This document shows positions 27,796 to 37,328 of a stretch of 64,000 bases of DNA, piece after piece (the first letter of the stretch is position 1; each line of letters starts with the position of its first letter). Source of the stretch: CAIWHR01 sp963713275 (GTDB lineage Bacteria > Pseudomonadota > Gammaproteobacteria > Burkholderiales > Casimicrobiaceae). Below the pieces are notes generated by a model, which worked only from the letters and a program-made list of their open reading frames with translations, had not been told where the DNA came from and searched no databases. The stretch is taken from contig CAVQLG010000002.1 of NCBI GenBank assembly GCA_963713275.1, positions 1-64,000 on the forward strand. The letters run 5' to 3'. Made by a program: the position numbers and the translations under genes.

Positions 27796-27901
27796 GGCGC
27801 GGAAACGGGCGGCGACCCGTGGCGACCGGTTCGCAGTTCACAAACCGGCGGCGCGCGAAAATGGGCGGCGACCCATGGCGACCGGTTCGCAGTCCACAAT
27901 C
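27796..27901 (+). repeat. Two tandem ~55-bp repeats before the acyl-CoA ligase
   Basis: GGGCGGCGACCC-RTGGCGACC-GGTTCGCAGTYCACAA occurs at 27807-27843 and again at 27863-27899 with two differences, and similarity extends a few bases each way. They fill the gap between a Crp/Fnr gene and the ligase. Direct repeats there could be regulator sites or a replication-slippage duplication. Confidence 0.6.
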
Positions 27902-27919
27902 AACGGATGGCAGGAGGAG

Positions 27920-29860
27920 ATGGAGCCTACGCTCGACACGTTCCCGCGGCTCATGCTGCATCACGCGGCGGTGCGCGGCGATCATCCCGCGGTTCGCGAG
28001 AAGGACCTCGGCATCTGGCAGACCTGGACGTGGCGCGAAGCCGCCACCGAGGTGCGCGCGCTCGCCTGCGGCCTCGCCGCGCAGGGCTTCCGGCGCGGTA
28101 TGCACCTCGCGATCATCGGCGACAACCGTCCCCGGCTGTACTGGTCGATGGCGGCGGCGCAGGCCCTGGGCGGCGTTCCGGTGCCGATGTACCAGGACGC
28201 GCCCGCCGCAGATTTCGTCTTCGTGCTCAACGACGCCGAGATCGCCTACGCGATCGTCGAGGATCAGGAGCAGGTCGACAAGATGCAGGAGTTGTCGGCG
28301 CAGGTGCCGACGCTCAAGAACATCTACTACGACGACGGCCGCGGCATGCGCAATTACCAGGGCGTGCTCGCGTTCGAGGCGCTGCAGGAACTCGGGCGGG
28401 AGTTCGACCGCGCGAACCCCGGGTTCTTCGACGCCGAGGTTGCCAAGGGCAGCGCTGACGACGTGTCGGTGATGCTGTACACGTCGGGCACCACCGGCCG
28501 GCCCAAGGGTGTGTGCCAGACGCATCGCGCGTTCATCGAGTCCGCGCGGGGCGGCGCCGATTTCGATCGCCTGACCGCCGCCGACAGCATTCTTTCCTAC
28601 CTGCCGATGGCGTGGGTCGGCGACCATCTCTTCTCGTTCGCGCAGTCCCACGTCACCGGCTTCACGATCAATTGCCCCGAATCCGGCGACACGGTGATGA
28701 CCGACATGCGCGAGATCGGGCCCACCTACTATTTCGCGCCGCCCCGCGTGTTCGAGAACCTGCTGACCCAGGTGATGATCCGGATGGAGGACGCCAGTGC
28801 GCTCAAGCGCGGCGCCTTTCAGTATTTCATGCGGGTCGCGCGGCGCTGCGGCGCGGAGATGCTCGACGGCAAGGAGGTGGGCATGGCCGACCGCCTCCGC
28901 TACGCCATCGGCAACGTGCTGATCTACGGTCCCCTGCGCAACGTCCTCGGCTTGAGCCGGATCCGCGTGGCGTACACCGCAGGCGCCGCGATCGGGCCGG
29001 ACCTGTTCCGGTTCTACCGCTCGATCGGCATCAACCTGAAGCAGCTCTACGGCTCGACCGAGACCTGCGCCTACGTCTGCCTGCAGCCGGACGGCGGCGT
29101 GAAGCTCGACACCGTCGGCAAACCAGCCCCGGGCGTCGAGGTGCGGATTGCCGAAAACGGCGAGGTTCTGGTCCGCGGTCCGATGCTGCTCAAGGAGTAC
29201 TACAAGCGGCCCGACGACACTGCGGAGTCGATCGACGGCCAGGGCTATTTCCACACCGGCGACGCGGGTTTCTTCGACGACGACGGGCATCTCAAGATCA
29301 TCGACCGCGCCAAGGACGTCGGCAAGCTCGCCCACGGCGGGATGTTCGCGCCCAACTACATCGAGAACAAGCTCAAGTTCTTCCCCCACATCAAGGAGGC
29401 CGTCGCCTTCGGCGACCAGCGCGACCGGGTCTGCGCGTTCATCAACATCGACATCGGCTCGGTCGGCAACTGGGCCGAGCGGCGCGGAATCGCTTACTCG
29501 GGCTACACCGACCTCGCGCAGAAGGCCGAGGTCTACAAGCTGATCCGCGAATGCGTCGAGCAGGTGAACGCGGAGCTCGCGCACGATCACACGCTGTCCG
29601 GATCGCAGGTGCACCGCTTCCTGGTGCTGCACAAGGAACTCGACCCCGACGACGACGAGCTCACGCGCACGCGCAAGGTGCGCCGCGGCTTCGTCGCCCA
29701 GAAGTACGCGGTGCTGATCGACGCGCTCTACGCCGGCAAGACCGTGCAGCACATCGAGACGCAGGTCAAGTTCGAGGACGGTCGCGTGGGCATGGTCGCC
29801 GCGGACCTGCGCATCGAGGAAGCGAACACCTACCCCGAGGCCCCGCGCAAGGCGGCATAG
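27920..29860 (+). CDS. Long-chain acyl-CoA ligase (AMP-forming)
   Basis: A 646-residue ANL-superfamily ligase that activates a carboxylic acid through an acyl-AMP. The P-loop YTSGTTGRPKG is at ~195-205, followed by AWVGDHLFSF, YGSTETCAYVC and the hinge motif YFHTGDAGFFDDDGHLKIID. ATG 27920 aligns with family members, although AGGAGGAG sits only 2-3 bases upstream; ATG 27875 is the alternative. It is the first gene of the liv cluster, 2 bases from livG, so the transported acid is probably its substrate. Confidence 0.9.
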   Translation: MEPTLDTFPRLMLHHAAVRGDHPAVREKDLGIWQTWTWREAATEVRALACGLAAQGFRRGMHLAIIGDNRPRLYWSMAAAQALGGVPVPMYQDAPAADFVFVLNDAEIAYAIVEDQEQVDKMQELSAQVPTLKNIYYDDGRGMRNYQGVLAFEALQELGREFDRANPGFFDAEVAKGSADDVSVMLYTSGTTGRPKGVCQTHRAFIESARGGADFDRLTAADSILSYLPMAWVGDHLFSFAQSHVTGFTINCPESGDTVMTDMREIGPTYYFAPPRVFENLLTQVMIRMEDASALKRGAFQYFMRVARRCGAEMLDGKEVGMADRLRYAIGNVLIYGPLRNVLGLSRIRVAYTAGAAIGPDLFRFYRSIGINLKQLYGSTETCAYVCLQPDGGVKLDTVGKPAPGVEVRIAENGEVLVRGPMLLKEYYKRPDDTAESIDGQGYFHTGDAGFFDDDGHLKIIDRAKDVGKLAHGGMFAPNYIENKLKFFPHIKEAVAFGDQRDRVCAFINIDIGSVGNWAERRGIAYSGYTDLAQKAEVYKLIRECVEQVNAELAHDHTLSGSQVHRFLVLHKELDPDDDELTRTRKVRRGFVAQKYAVLIDALYAGKTVQHIETQVKFEDGRVGMVAADLRIEEANTYPEAPRKAA

Positions 29861-29862
29861 CG

Positions 29863-30657
29863 ATGGCTGAACCCACCGATCGACGCAGCGGCGACGTCAT
29901 CCTGAAGCTCGAGGGGATTTCGCTCTCCTTCGGGGGCGTCAAGGCGCTCACCGACATCAGCTTCGACGTCCGCGAACACGAGGTCCGCGCCATCATCGGG
30001 CCCAACGGCGCCGGCAAGAGCTCGATGCTCAACGTGATCAACGGCGTCTACCATCCGCAGCAGGGCACGATCACCTTCCGCGGGCAGGTGCGCCGGGACA
30101 TGCATCCGCACGACGCCGCGGCGCAGGGAATCGCCCGGACGTTCCAGAACATCGCGCTGTTCAAGGGCATGAGCGTGCTCGACAACATCCTCACCGGGCG
30201 CAACCTGCGCATGAAGGCGACAATCGTCGAGCAGGCGATCCACTTCGGCCGGGCGCGCCGGGAGGAGCTCGAGCACCGGCACAAGGTCGAGGAGGTGATC
30301 GACTTCCTCGAGATCCAGCACATCCGCAAGACCCCCGTCGGGAGGCTGCCCTACGGCCTGCAAAAGCGCGTCGAGCTCGCGCGCGCGCTCGCTGCCGAGC
30401 CGTCGATGCTGCTGCTCGACGAGCCCATGGCGGGCATGAACGTCGAGGAGAAGCAGGACATGTGCCGCTTCGTGCTGGACGTCAACGAGCAGTACGGAAC
30501 CACGATCGTGCTGATCGAGCACGACATGGGGGTGGTGATGGACATCTCGGACCGCGTCGTCGTCCTCGACTACGGCAAGAAGATCGGCGACGGCACGCCG
30601 GACGAGGTGCGCAGCAACCAGGCGGTGATCGATGCCTACCTCGGTGTCGCGCACTGA
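29863..30657 (+). CDS. livG: Branched-chain amino acid-type ABC ATPase LivG
   Basis: A 264-residue ATPase energising the LivHM permease. Walker A is GPNGAGKSS (~46-54), the Q-loop is ARTFQNIALF, the signature is the variant LPYGLQKRVELARAL instead of LSGGQ, and Walker B is MLLLDEPMAGM. The switch His is IEHDMGVV. LivG proteins next to acyl-CoA ligases often have this signature form. Starts 2 bases after the ligase stop. Confidence 0.9.
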   Translation: MAEPTDRRSGDVILKLEGISLSFGGVKALTDISFDVREHEVRAIIGPNGAGKSSMLNVINGVYHPQQGTITFRGQVRRDMHPHDAAAQGIARTFQNIALFKGMSVLDNILTGRNLRMKATIVEQAIHFGRARREELEHRHKVEEVIDFLEIQHIRKTPVGRLPYGLQKRVELARALAAEPSMLLLDEPMAGMNVEEKQDMCRFVLDVNEQYGTTIVLIEHDMGVVMDISDRVVVLDYGKKIGDGTPDEVRSNQAVIDAYLGVAH

Positions 30658-30744
30658 CCCCGCGGCCGGCGCATTCCGCGCGCCCGGGTTCGAGGCAAGC
30701 CGCGGCATTCCGGTCGCGCGGCCGCACACGATGGAGCAGGGCGA

Positions 30745-31638
30745 ATGACGTTCTTTCTCGAAGTGCTGATCAGCGGCCTCCTGTCTGGCGTGATGTACTC
30801 GCTGGTCGCGCTGGGGTTCGTGCTCATCTACAAGGCGTCCGGCGTGTTCAACTTCGCGCAGGGGGCGCTGGTGTTTCTCGCCGCGCTGACGTTCGTCGGG
30901 TTGCTGGAGGCGGGCCTGGGGTTCGCCATGGCCTTCGCGGTGACCCTGCTGGTGATGATGGCGAGCGCGATCTTGATCGAGAAGTACGTGCTGCGCAAAC
31001 TCGTCAACCAGCCGCAGATCACGCTGTTCATGGCGACGATCGGACTGACCTTCTTTCTGGAGGGGTTGACCCAGATGGTCTGGGGCAGCAATCCCCGTGC
31101 GCTCGAGCTCGGCATCGACGACCAGCCGGTCGGCTGGATCGCGAGCGCCACCAATATCAGCGTGTCGCAGTTCGACCTCTTTGCGGCCGGGGTCTCGGGT
31201 CTGCTGGTCGCGTTGCTGGCGTTGATGTTCCAGAAGACCAAGGTCGGCCGCGCGCTGCGTGCGGTCGCCGACGATCATCAGGCCGCGCTGTCGATCGGCA
31301 TTCCGCTGCAGTACATCTGGGCGGTCGTGTGGTCGATCGCCGGCTTCGTCGCCCTCGTGTCGGGACTCATCTGGGGCGCGCGCAGCGGCGTCCAGTTCGC
31401 GCTTACGTTCACGGCGCTGAAGGCACTGCCGGTGCTGATCCTCGGTGGCTTCGAGTCGGTGCCGGGCGCGATCGTCGGCGGGCTCATCATCGGCGCCGCG
31501 GAGAAGCTCGCGGAGGTCTATATCGGCCCGCTGGTCGGCGGCGGCATCGAAGGCTGGGTCGCGTACATGATCGCGCTCTTGTTCCTGCTCGTCCGCCCCG
31601 AAGGGCTGTTCGGCGAGAAGCACATCGACCGCGTATGA
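30745..31638 (+). CDS. livH: ABC permease LivH
   Basis: A 297-residue permease with about eight helices, starting MTFFLEVLISGLLSGVMYSL, with the family segments FVLIYKASGVFNFAQGALV and the EAA-type loop KTKVGRALRAVADDHQAALS. It pairs with LivM to form the pore. Located 87 bases after livG with GGAGCAGGGCG upstream. Confidence 0.92.
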   Translation: MTFFLEVLISGLLSGVMYSLVALGFVLIYKASGVFNFAQGALVFLAALTFVGLLEAGLGFAMAFAVTLLVMMASAILIEKYVLRKLVNQPQITLFMATIGLTFFLEGLTQMVWGSNPRALELGIDDQPVGWIASATNISVSQFDLFAAGVSGLLVALLALMFQKTKVGRALRAVADDHQAALSIGIPLQYIWAVVWSIAGFVALVSGLIWGARSGVQFALTFTALKALPVLILGGFESVPGAIVGGLIIGAAEKLAEVYIGPLVGGGIEGWVAYMIALLFLLVRPEGLFGEKHIDRV

Positions 31639-31747
31639 GCGCAGGCGCGAGGGTGAGCATGGCCGGCAGGCCCGCGGGTGCGTGCCGCAGCGTCCGGCTC
31701 GAAGCAGACAGCCCCGCGATCCCGCGCGGCCATCCCCAGGAACAACG

Positions 31748-32836
31748 ATGATCTACCGCGAAGCCGGCCAGTACAAGACAACCTACGCCGCCGACCAGCA
31801 GATCTTCCCGATTCTGCAGGACCGGATCGTCATCCTCGCCGTGCTCGCGGTCGCGTTCGTCGGCGTGCCGCTGTTCGCCGACCAGTACTGGCTGTCGGCG
31901 ATCCTCATTCCGTTCCTGATCTTCTCGCTCGCGGCGCTGGGCCTCAACATCCTGACCGGCTACGCGGGCCAGTTGTCGCTGGGCACCGCCGCCTTCATGG
32001 CGGTCGGCGCGTTCGCCGCGTACAACTTCATCCTGCGCGTGCCCGGGATGCCGCTGCTCGTCGCCTTTGCGCTCGCGGGCCTCACCACCGCCGCGGTGGG
32101 GATGGTGTTCGGGTTGCCGTCGCTGCGGATCAAGGGGTTCTACCTCGCGGTGGCGACCCTTGCGGCGCAGTTCTTCATCGTCTGGGCGCTGGTCAAGTTC
32201 CCGTGGTTCTCGAACTACAGCGCGTCGGGTGTCATCACCGCGCAGACGATGTCGATCCTCGGCTTCGATTTCGACACGCCGGAGCGGAAGTACCTCATCA
32301 CGCTCGCGATTGTCGCCCTCATGGCGCTGGCCGCGAAGAACCTGGTGCGCAGCGAGATCGGGCGCGCGTGGATGGCGGTGCGCGACATGGACGTCGCCGC
32401 CGAGGTCATCGGCATCCGCATCGTCTACACCAAGCTGATGGCATTCGCCGTGAGCTCGTTCTACTGCGGCGTCGCCGGCGCGCTGTACGCCTACGCCTAC
32501 CTCGGCACCGTCGAGCCGGAGGCGTTCACGCTGGACCTGTCGTTCCGCGTCCTGTTCATGGTGATCATCGGGGGGGTCAGCAGCATCCTCGGCTCGTTCC
32601 TGGGTGCGGCGTTCATCGTGCTCCTGCCGGTCCTGCTCAACGTCGCGGTCCACGCGCTCAACTCGGTGCTGCTCGCAGCCGCCGACTGGACGCTGCCGGC
32701 GAGCATCACGTCGAACATGGAGCTGATCGTGTTCGGCGCGCTGATCATGTTCTTCCTGATCGTCGAGCCGCACGGGCTCGCCCGGCTCTGGCAGATCGGC
32801 AAGGAGAAGTTGCGGCTGTGGCCGTTCCCGCACTGA
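31748..32836 (+). CDS. livM: ABC permease LivM
   Basis: A 362-residue permease beginning MIYREAGQYKTTYAADQQIF, with the LivM signature LGLNILTGYAGQLSLGTAAF and the coupling loop RSEIGRAWMAVRDMDVAAEV. ATG 31748 is chosen because family members start with a similar MxYRExGQfK N-terminus; an upstream extension to 31682 is unlikely. Partner of LivH. Confidence 0.92.
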   Translation: MIYREAGQYKTTYAADQQIFPILQDRIVILAVLAVAFVGVPLFADQYWLSAILIPFLIFSLAALGLNILTGYAGQLSLGTAAFMAVGAFAAYNFILRVPGMPLLVAFALAGLTTAAVGMVFGLPSLRIKGFYLAVATLAAQFFIVWALVKFPWFSNYSASGVITAQTMSILGFDFDTPERKYLITLAIVALMALAAKNLVRSEIGRAWMAVRDMDVAAEVIGIRIVYTKLMAFAVSSFYCGVAGALYAYAYLGTVEPEAFTLDLSFRVLFMVIIGGVSSILGSFLGAAFIVLLPVLLNVAVHALNSVLLAAADWTLPASITSNMELIVFGALIMFFLIVEPHGLARLWQIGKEKLRLWPFPH

Positions 32837-32924
32837 CGCGGCCATCAAGACAAGCAGGGAGTCGACAACCGGACCCTGGAATCAGGGCGTTTCACCAACG
32901 TCGTGCAATGGAGGAGTAAAGATC

Positions 32925-34248
32925 ATGATGCAACCCAGGAAGGCAATCGCGTGCCTCGCCGGACTCGCCATGGGTTGGGTGTCCGCGGGTGTCGCAGCGC
33001 AGGAGCAGTTCGTGCCGTTGCTGTCCTACCGTGTCGGCGCGTACGCCGCCGGCGGGTCGGGGGTCTTCGGCGGCTACATCGACTACATGAACTACGTCAA
33101 CATGAAGGACGGCGGCGTCAACGGCGTCAAGCTCGCCTGGGAGGAGTGCGAGACCGAGTACAACAACTCGCGCGGCCTCGAGTGCTACGAGCGGCTGAAG
33201 AAGAAGGGCGGCGGGGCGTCGATGGTGCAGCCGCTTTCCACCGGCATCACCTACGGCCTCATGGACCGCGTCGTGACTGACAAGATCCCCATCGTCACGA
33301 TCGGCTATGGGCGCACCGACGCCGCCGACGGCCGGGTCTTCCCCTGGGTGTTCCCGGCGATCACGACCTACTGGAGCCAGGCCTCCGCGATCGATCAAGT
33401 ACATCGCGATGAAGGAGGGGGGCGAGGACAAGCTCAGGGGCAAGAAGATCGTCCATCTGTACCACGACTCGGCGTACGGCAAGGAGCCCATCGGCGTCTT
33501 CCAGGAGTACCAGAAGAAGCTCGGCGTCGAGATCACTTCGATCGCCGTGCCGCACCCGGGCAACGAGCAGCAGTCGCAGTGGCTGCAGATCCGCCAGCTC
33601 AAGCCCGACTACGTCATCCTCTGGGGGTGGGGCGTGATGAACACGGTGGCGATCAAGAGCGCCGCCAAGGTCGGTTTTCCGCGCGAGAAGATGATCGGTG
33701 GCTGGTGGGCAGGCGCGGAGGAAGACACGGTCCCGGCCGGCGACGCGGCGAAGGGTTACACGGCGGCCGTGTTCAACGTCGCCGGCGCCAACCTGCCGCT
33801 GGTCCAGGACGTCAAGAAGGTCGTCTACGCCAAGGGCAAGGGCAACATGGAGGACCCGACCCGCGTCGGCAGCGTCAACTACGTGCGCGGCATCGTCCAC
33901 GGCATCATCACCGTCGAGGCGATCCGCAAGGCGCAGGAGAAGTACGGCAAGGGCAAGGTCATGACCGGCGAGCAGGTCCGCTGGGGCATCGAGAACCTCA
34001 ATCTCGACGAGGCGCGGCTGAAGGCGCTGAACGCGGCGGGGATGATGCCGCCGCTCAAGATCACCTGCGCCGACCACGAGGGCTCGGGCCTGGTGAAGTT
34101 CCAGACCTGGGACGGCAAGGAGTGGAAGGTCGTCTCCGACTGGGTCTCGCCGGACAAGGCGATGGTGCGGGCGATGGTCGAGGAGTCGGCCGCCAAGTAC
34201 GCCAAGGAGAAGGGCATCACGCTGCGCGACTGCGCGAAGGAGTCCTGA
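32925..34248 (+). CDS. Branched-chain-type ABC substrate-binding protein (one-base frameshift)
   Basis: A periplasmic receptor, ~440 residues when joined. A signal peptide (KAIACLAGLAMGWVSAGVAA) leads into a type I binding protein fold: VPLLSYRVGAYAAGGSGVFG, then VTIGYGRTDAADG. One extra G near 33391 (GATCGATC for GATC) breaks the frame inside YWSQASAIIKYIAMKEGG. The second part runs cleanly from VHLYHDSAYGKEPIGVFQEY to the C-terminal RDCAKES. Clean flanking sequence suggests error. It lies after livM and before livF. Confidence 0.88.
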
Positions 34249-34444
34249 TCGGGCGCGTGGCCGCGCACGCCCGCCGACCCCGGAGCGGGGTGCCGGCGCC
34301 AAGCGCGCCCGGCCCTCCGTTCCGGCGCCACGCCCGGCCCCTGGCCGGCCTTCTGCCGGTCTCGACCGCCGGGCCGCCGGCGCCAGGTCCCGCGGGCGCA
34401 CACCACGAACCCGTCCAAGCCGCAATCTCCCACACAGGCCATCG

Positions 34445-35278
34445 ATGAGCGCACAAGCTGCCGCGGCCCCTGCGACCGCGCCCTACCTGTCCGTCAACAA
34501 CATCGAGGTCATCTACGACCACGTGATCCTGGTGTTGAAGGGCGTCTCGCTCGAAGTGCCGGAGGGCAGGATCGTCGCCCTGCTCGGGGGCAACGGCGCC
34601 GGCAAGAGCACGACCCTGAAGTCGATCTCGAACCTGCTCGCCGCCGAGCGCGGCGACGTGACCAAGGGGACGATCGAGTTCAAGGGCCAGCGCGTCGACA
34701 AGCTCACCACCAACGCTCTCGTGAAGATGGGCGTGTGTCAGGTCATGGAAGGCCGGCACTGCTTCGGCCACCTGACCGTCGAGGAGAATCTCCTGACCGG
34801 AGCGTTCACGCGCCGCATCTCCCGCGCCGATCTCAAGGCCGACCTCGAGCGCGTCTATCATTACTTTCCGCGCCTCAAGGCGCGGCGCACGAGCCAGGCC
34901 GGCTATACCTCCGGCGGCGAGCAGCAGATGACCGCGCTCGGCCGGGCGCTGATGGCGCGGCCGTCGATGATCCTGCTCGACGAGCCATCGATGGGCCTCG
35001 CCCCGCAGATCGTCGAGGAGATCTTCAAGATCGTGCAGGACTTGAACGCGAAGGAGAAGGTCTCTTTCCTGCTCGCCGAGCAGAACACGATGGTCGCGCT
35101 GCGTTACGCCGACTACGGCTACATCCTGGAAAACGGACGGGTGGTGATGGACGGCGTGGCCAAGGACCTGGCGCAGAACGAGGACGTCAAGGAGTTCTAC
35201 CTCGGGCTGTCGACGACCGGGCGCAAGAGCTTCCGCGACGTCAAGCAGTATCGCCGCCGCAAGCGCTGGCTGGCCTGA
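34445..35278 (+). CDS. livF: Branched-chain amino acid-type ABC ATPase LivF
   Basis: A 277-residue second ATPase of the system. Walker A is GGNGAGKSTTL, the Q-loop region is VMEGRHCFGHLTVEENL, the signature is the degenerate YTSGGEQQMTALGRAL, and Walker B is MILLDEPSMGLAP. The gap of ~196 bases after the binding-protein gene includes a CCCCGGAGCGGGG hairpin that could limit downstream transcription. Confidence 0.92.
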   Translation: MSAQAAAAPATAPYLSVNNIEVIYDHVILVLKGVSLEVPEGRIVALLGGNGAGKSTTLKSISNLLAAERGDVTKGTIEFKGQRVDKLTTNALVKMGVCQVMEGRHCFGHLTVEENLLTGAFTRRISRADLKADLERVYHYFPRLKARRTSQAGYTSGGEQQMTALGRALMARPSMILLDEPSMGLAPQIVEEIFKIVQDLNAKEKVSFLLAEQNTMVALRYADYGYILENGRVVMDGVAKDLAQNEDVKEFYLGLSTTGRKSFRDVKQYRRRKRWLA

Positions 35279-35306
35279 GCGCCTCTACGAACCACAAGGC
35301 GGCGAC

Positions 35307-36546
35307 ATGAACGACCACTTCGACAACCTCGAGACCCGCGACCCAGAGGCCCGCGAACGGGCGATCCTGGCGCAGTTGCCGCGGCAGCTCGCGCACGCCC
35401 AGGCCGCCGCGCCCGCGTACGCGGCGCTCTTCGCCGGTTTCGATCCGGCCGCGATCGATTCGCGCGCGGCCTGGGCGCGACTGCCGGTGACGCGCAAGTC
35501 GGCGCTCCTGGAGCGCCAGCGTTCGGCGCGACCGTTCGGCGGCTTCGCCGCGACCGGGTGGGGCGAAGTGCGCCGCGTGTTCGCCTCGCCCGGCCCGATC
35601 TACGAGCCGGAGGGGCGGGCGAACGACTACTGGCGCCTCGCGCGCGCGTTGTTCGCTGCGGGTTTTCGCGCCGGCGACCTCGTCCACAACTGCTTCTCCT
35701 ACCACTTCACGCCCGCGGGATCGATGCTGGAGACCGGCGCACACGCGCTGGGCTGCACGGTGTTTCCCGGCGGCACCGGCCAGACCGAGCAGCAGGTGCA
35801 GGCGATCGCCGACCTGCGGCCGAGCGGCTACATCGGGACGCCGTCGTTCCTGAAGATCATCGTCGAAAAGGCCGACGAGATGGGCGTCGCGCTGCCGAGC
35901 CTCAAGCGGGCGCTGGTGTCGGGCGAAGCGTTTGCTGCGAGCCTGCGCGACGCGCTGGCCGAGCGCGGCATCGCGGGGTACCAGGCCTACGCCACGGCGG
36001 ACCTCGGCCTGATCGCGTACGAAACGCCGGCGCGCGAGGGGCTGGTGGCGGACGAGGGCGTGCTGCTCGAGATCGTGCGTCCCGGCACCGGCGACCCGGT
36101 ACCGGCCGGGGAGGTGGGCGAGGTCGTCGTCACGCCGCTGTCGACGGTCGACTATCCGTTGATCCGGTTCGGCACGGGCGACCTCTCCGCCGTGCTGCCC
36201 GGGACGAGTCCCTGCGGACGTACCAACCTGCGGATCAAGGGCTGGCTTGGCCGCGCCGACCAGACGACCAAGGTCAAGGGGATGTTCGTGCATCCCTCGC
36301 AGGTTGCCGCGATCGTGCAGCGGCACCCGGGCATCGGCAAGGCGAGGCTCGTCGTCGACAACCCCGGTGGCGCCGACCGGATGACGCTGCACGTCGAAGT
36401 GGAGCGCAGATGCCGCGCTCGATGCCGCCGCGGTCGTGGCGACCATCCGCGACATCACCAAGCTGCGCGGGGAGGTCGAGCGGCGCGCGCCGGGCGAGCT
36501 GCCCAACGACGGCAAGGTCATCGACGACCAGCGCAAGTACGATTGA
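35307..36546 (+). CDS. Phenylacetate-CoA ligase-like (PaaK family) enzyme (one-base frameshift)
   Basis: A 412-residue AMP-forming ligase of the PaaK type when joined: FSYHFTPAGSMLETGAHALG, then FPGGTGQTEQQVQAIADLRP, GTPSFLKIIVEKADEMG, YATADLGLIAYE, RTNLRIKGWLGRADQTTKVK. One extra C at ~36405 breaks the frame after HVEVE; the last part reads ADAALDAAAVVATIRD and ends DGKVIDDQRKYD. As given, the frame reads through into the next gene, giving a false 655-residue fusion. Its position at the end of a liv cluster suggests aromatic or related acid activation. Confidence 0.85.
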
Positions 36547-36623
36547 GCCGGCTTCGCGCCGGCGCGCCACCGCCGCCTGCGGCGCGCCGTGCCGCGCGCC
36601 GCGCGCCCAAGCCCCCGCCCCCC

Positions 36624-37274
36624 GTGACCCCGACACCGCCCGCTCCCGACCCGTTGGCGCCGTTGACCGAAGCCACGCTGCGGTCGATCGCCGCGAGCGG
36701 CGTGGTGCGCAGCTATCCGCGCAACGTCGTGCTGATCAACGAGGGCGACCAGGGCGATTCGCTGTTCATCGTCGTCTCCGGCAAGGTCAAGGTGTACGCG
36801 AGCAACGCCGCCGGCAAGGAGGTCGTGATCGATTTCCACGGCCCCGGGGAGTACGTGGGCGAGATGTCGCTCGACGGCGCGCCGCGATCCGCCTCGGTTA
36901 TCACCGTCGAGCCGACGACCTGCGCGGTCGTGAGCCGCGCCCAGTTCCGCGAGTTCATCCTCGCGCACCCCGATTTCGCGCTGCACCTGATCGAGAAGCT
37001 GATCCACCGCGCCCGGCTTGCCACCGACAACGTGAAGAGCCTGGCGCTGTCCGACGTCTACGGTCGGCTCGTGCGCCTGCTCAACGCGCTCGTGGTCGAC
37101 CAGGACGGCCGCCAGGTCGTCCCGGAGAAGCTCACGCAGCAGGACATTGCCGAGCGCGTCGGCTCGTCGCGCGACATGATCAGCCGTCTGATGAAGGACC
37201 TCGTCGCCGGCGGTTACGTCGCGGTGGAGGACCGCACCATCACTCTGCTGCGCAAGCTGCCGCCGGCCTGGTGA
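36624..37274 (+). CDS. Crp/Fnr-family regulator
   Basis: A 216-residue regulator starting at GTG 36624. The cNMP-binding domain shows GDQGDSLFIVVSGKVKVYAS and GPGEYVGEMSLDGAPRSASV, close to the Crp phosphate-binding cassette. The winged helix has LTQQDIAERVGSSRDMISRL and MKDLVAGGYVAVED. It ends the liv cluster on the same strand and may sense a small nucleotide. An extended reading frame from the ligase is an artefact of the frameshift upstream. Confidence 0.88.
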   Translation: MTPTPPAPDPLAPLTEATLRSIAASGVVRSYPRNVVLINEGDQGDSLFIVVSGKVKVYASNAAGKEVVIDFHGPGEYVGEMSLDGAPRSASVITVEPTTCAVVSRAQFREFILAHPDFALHLIEKLIHRARLATDNVKSLALSDVYGRLVRLLNALVVDQDGRQVVPEKLTQQDIAERVGSSRDMISRLMKDLVAGGYVAVEDRTITLLRKLPPAW

Positions 37275-37328
37275 CGAGCGGCCACCGAGCGCACGCCGCG
37301 CCCGCCCTTCCGGGGAGCCGTTCGGCGC

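Noticed and set aside
35307..37274. Fusion of a PaaK-like ligase with a Crp/Fnr regulator
   Set aside because: The linker is frameshifted low-complexity sequence. The ligase C-terminus continues in another frame to a stop at 36546, and the regulator has its own GTG start.
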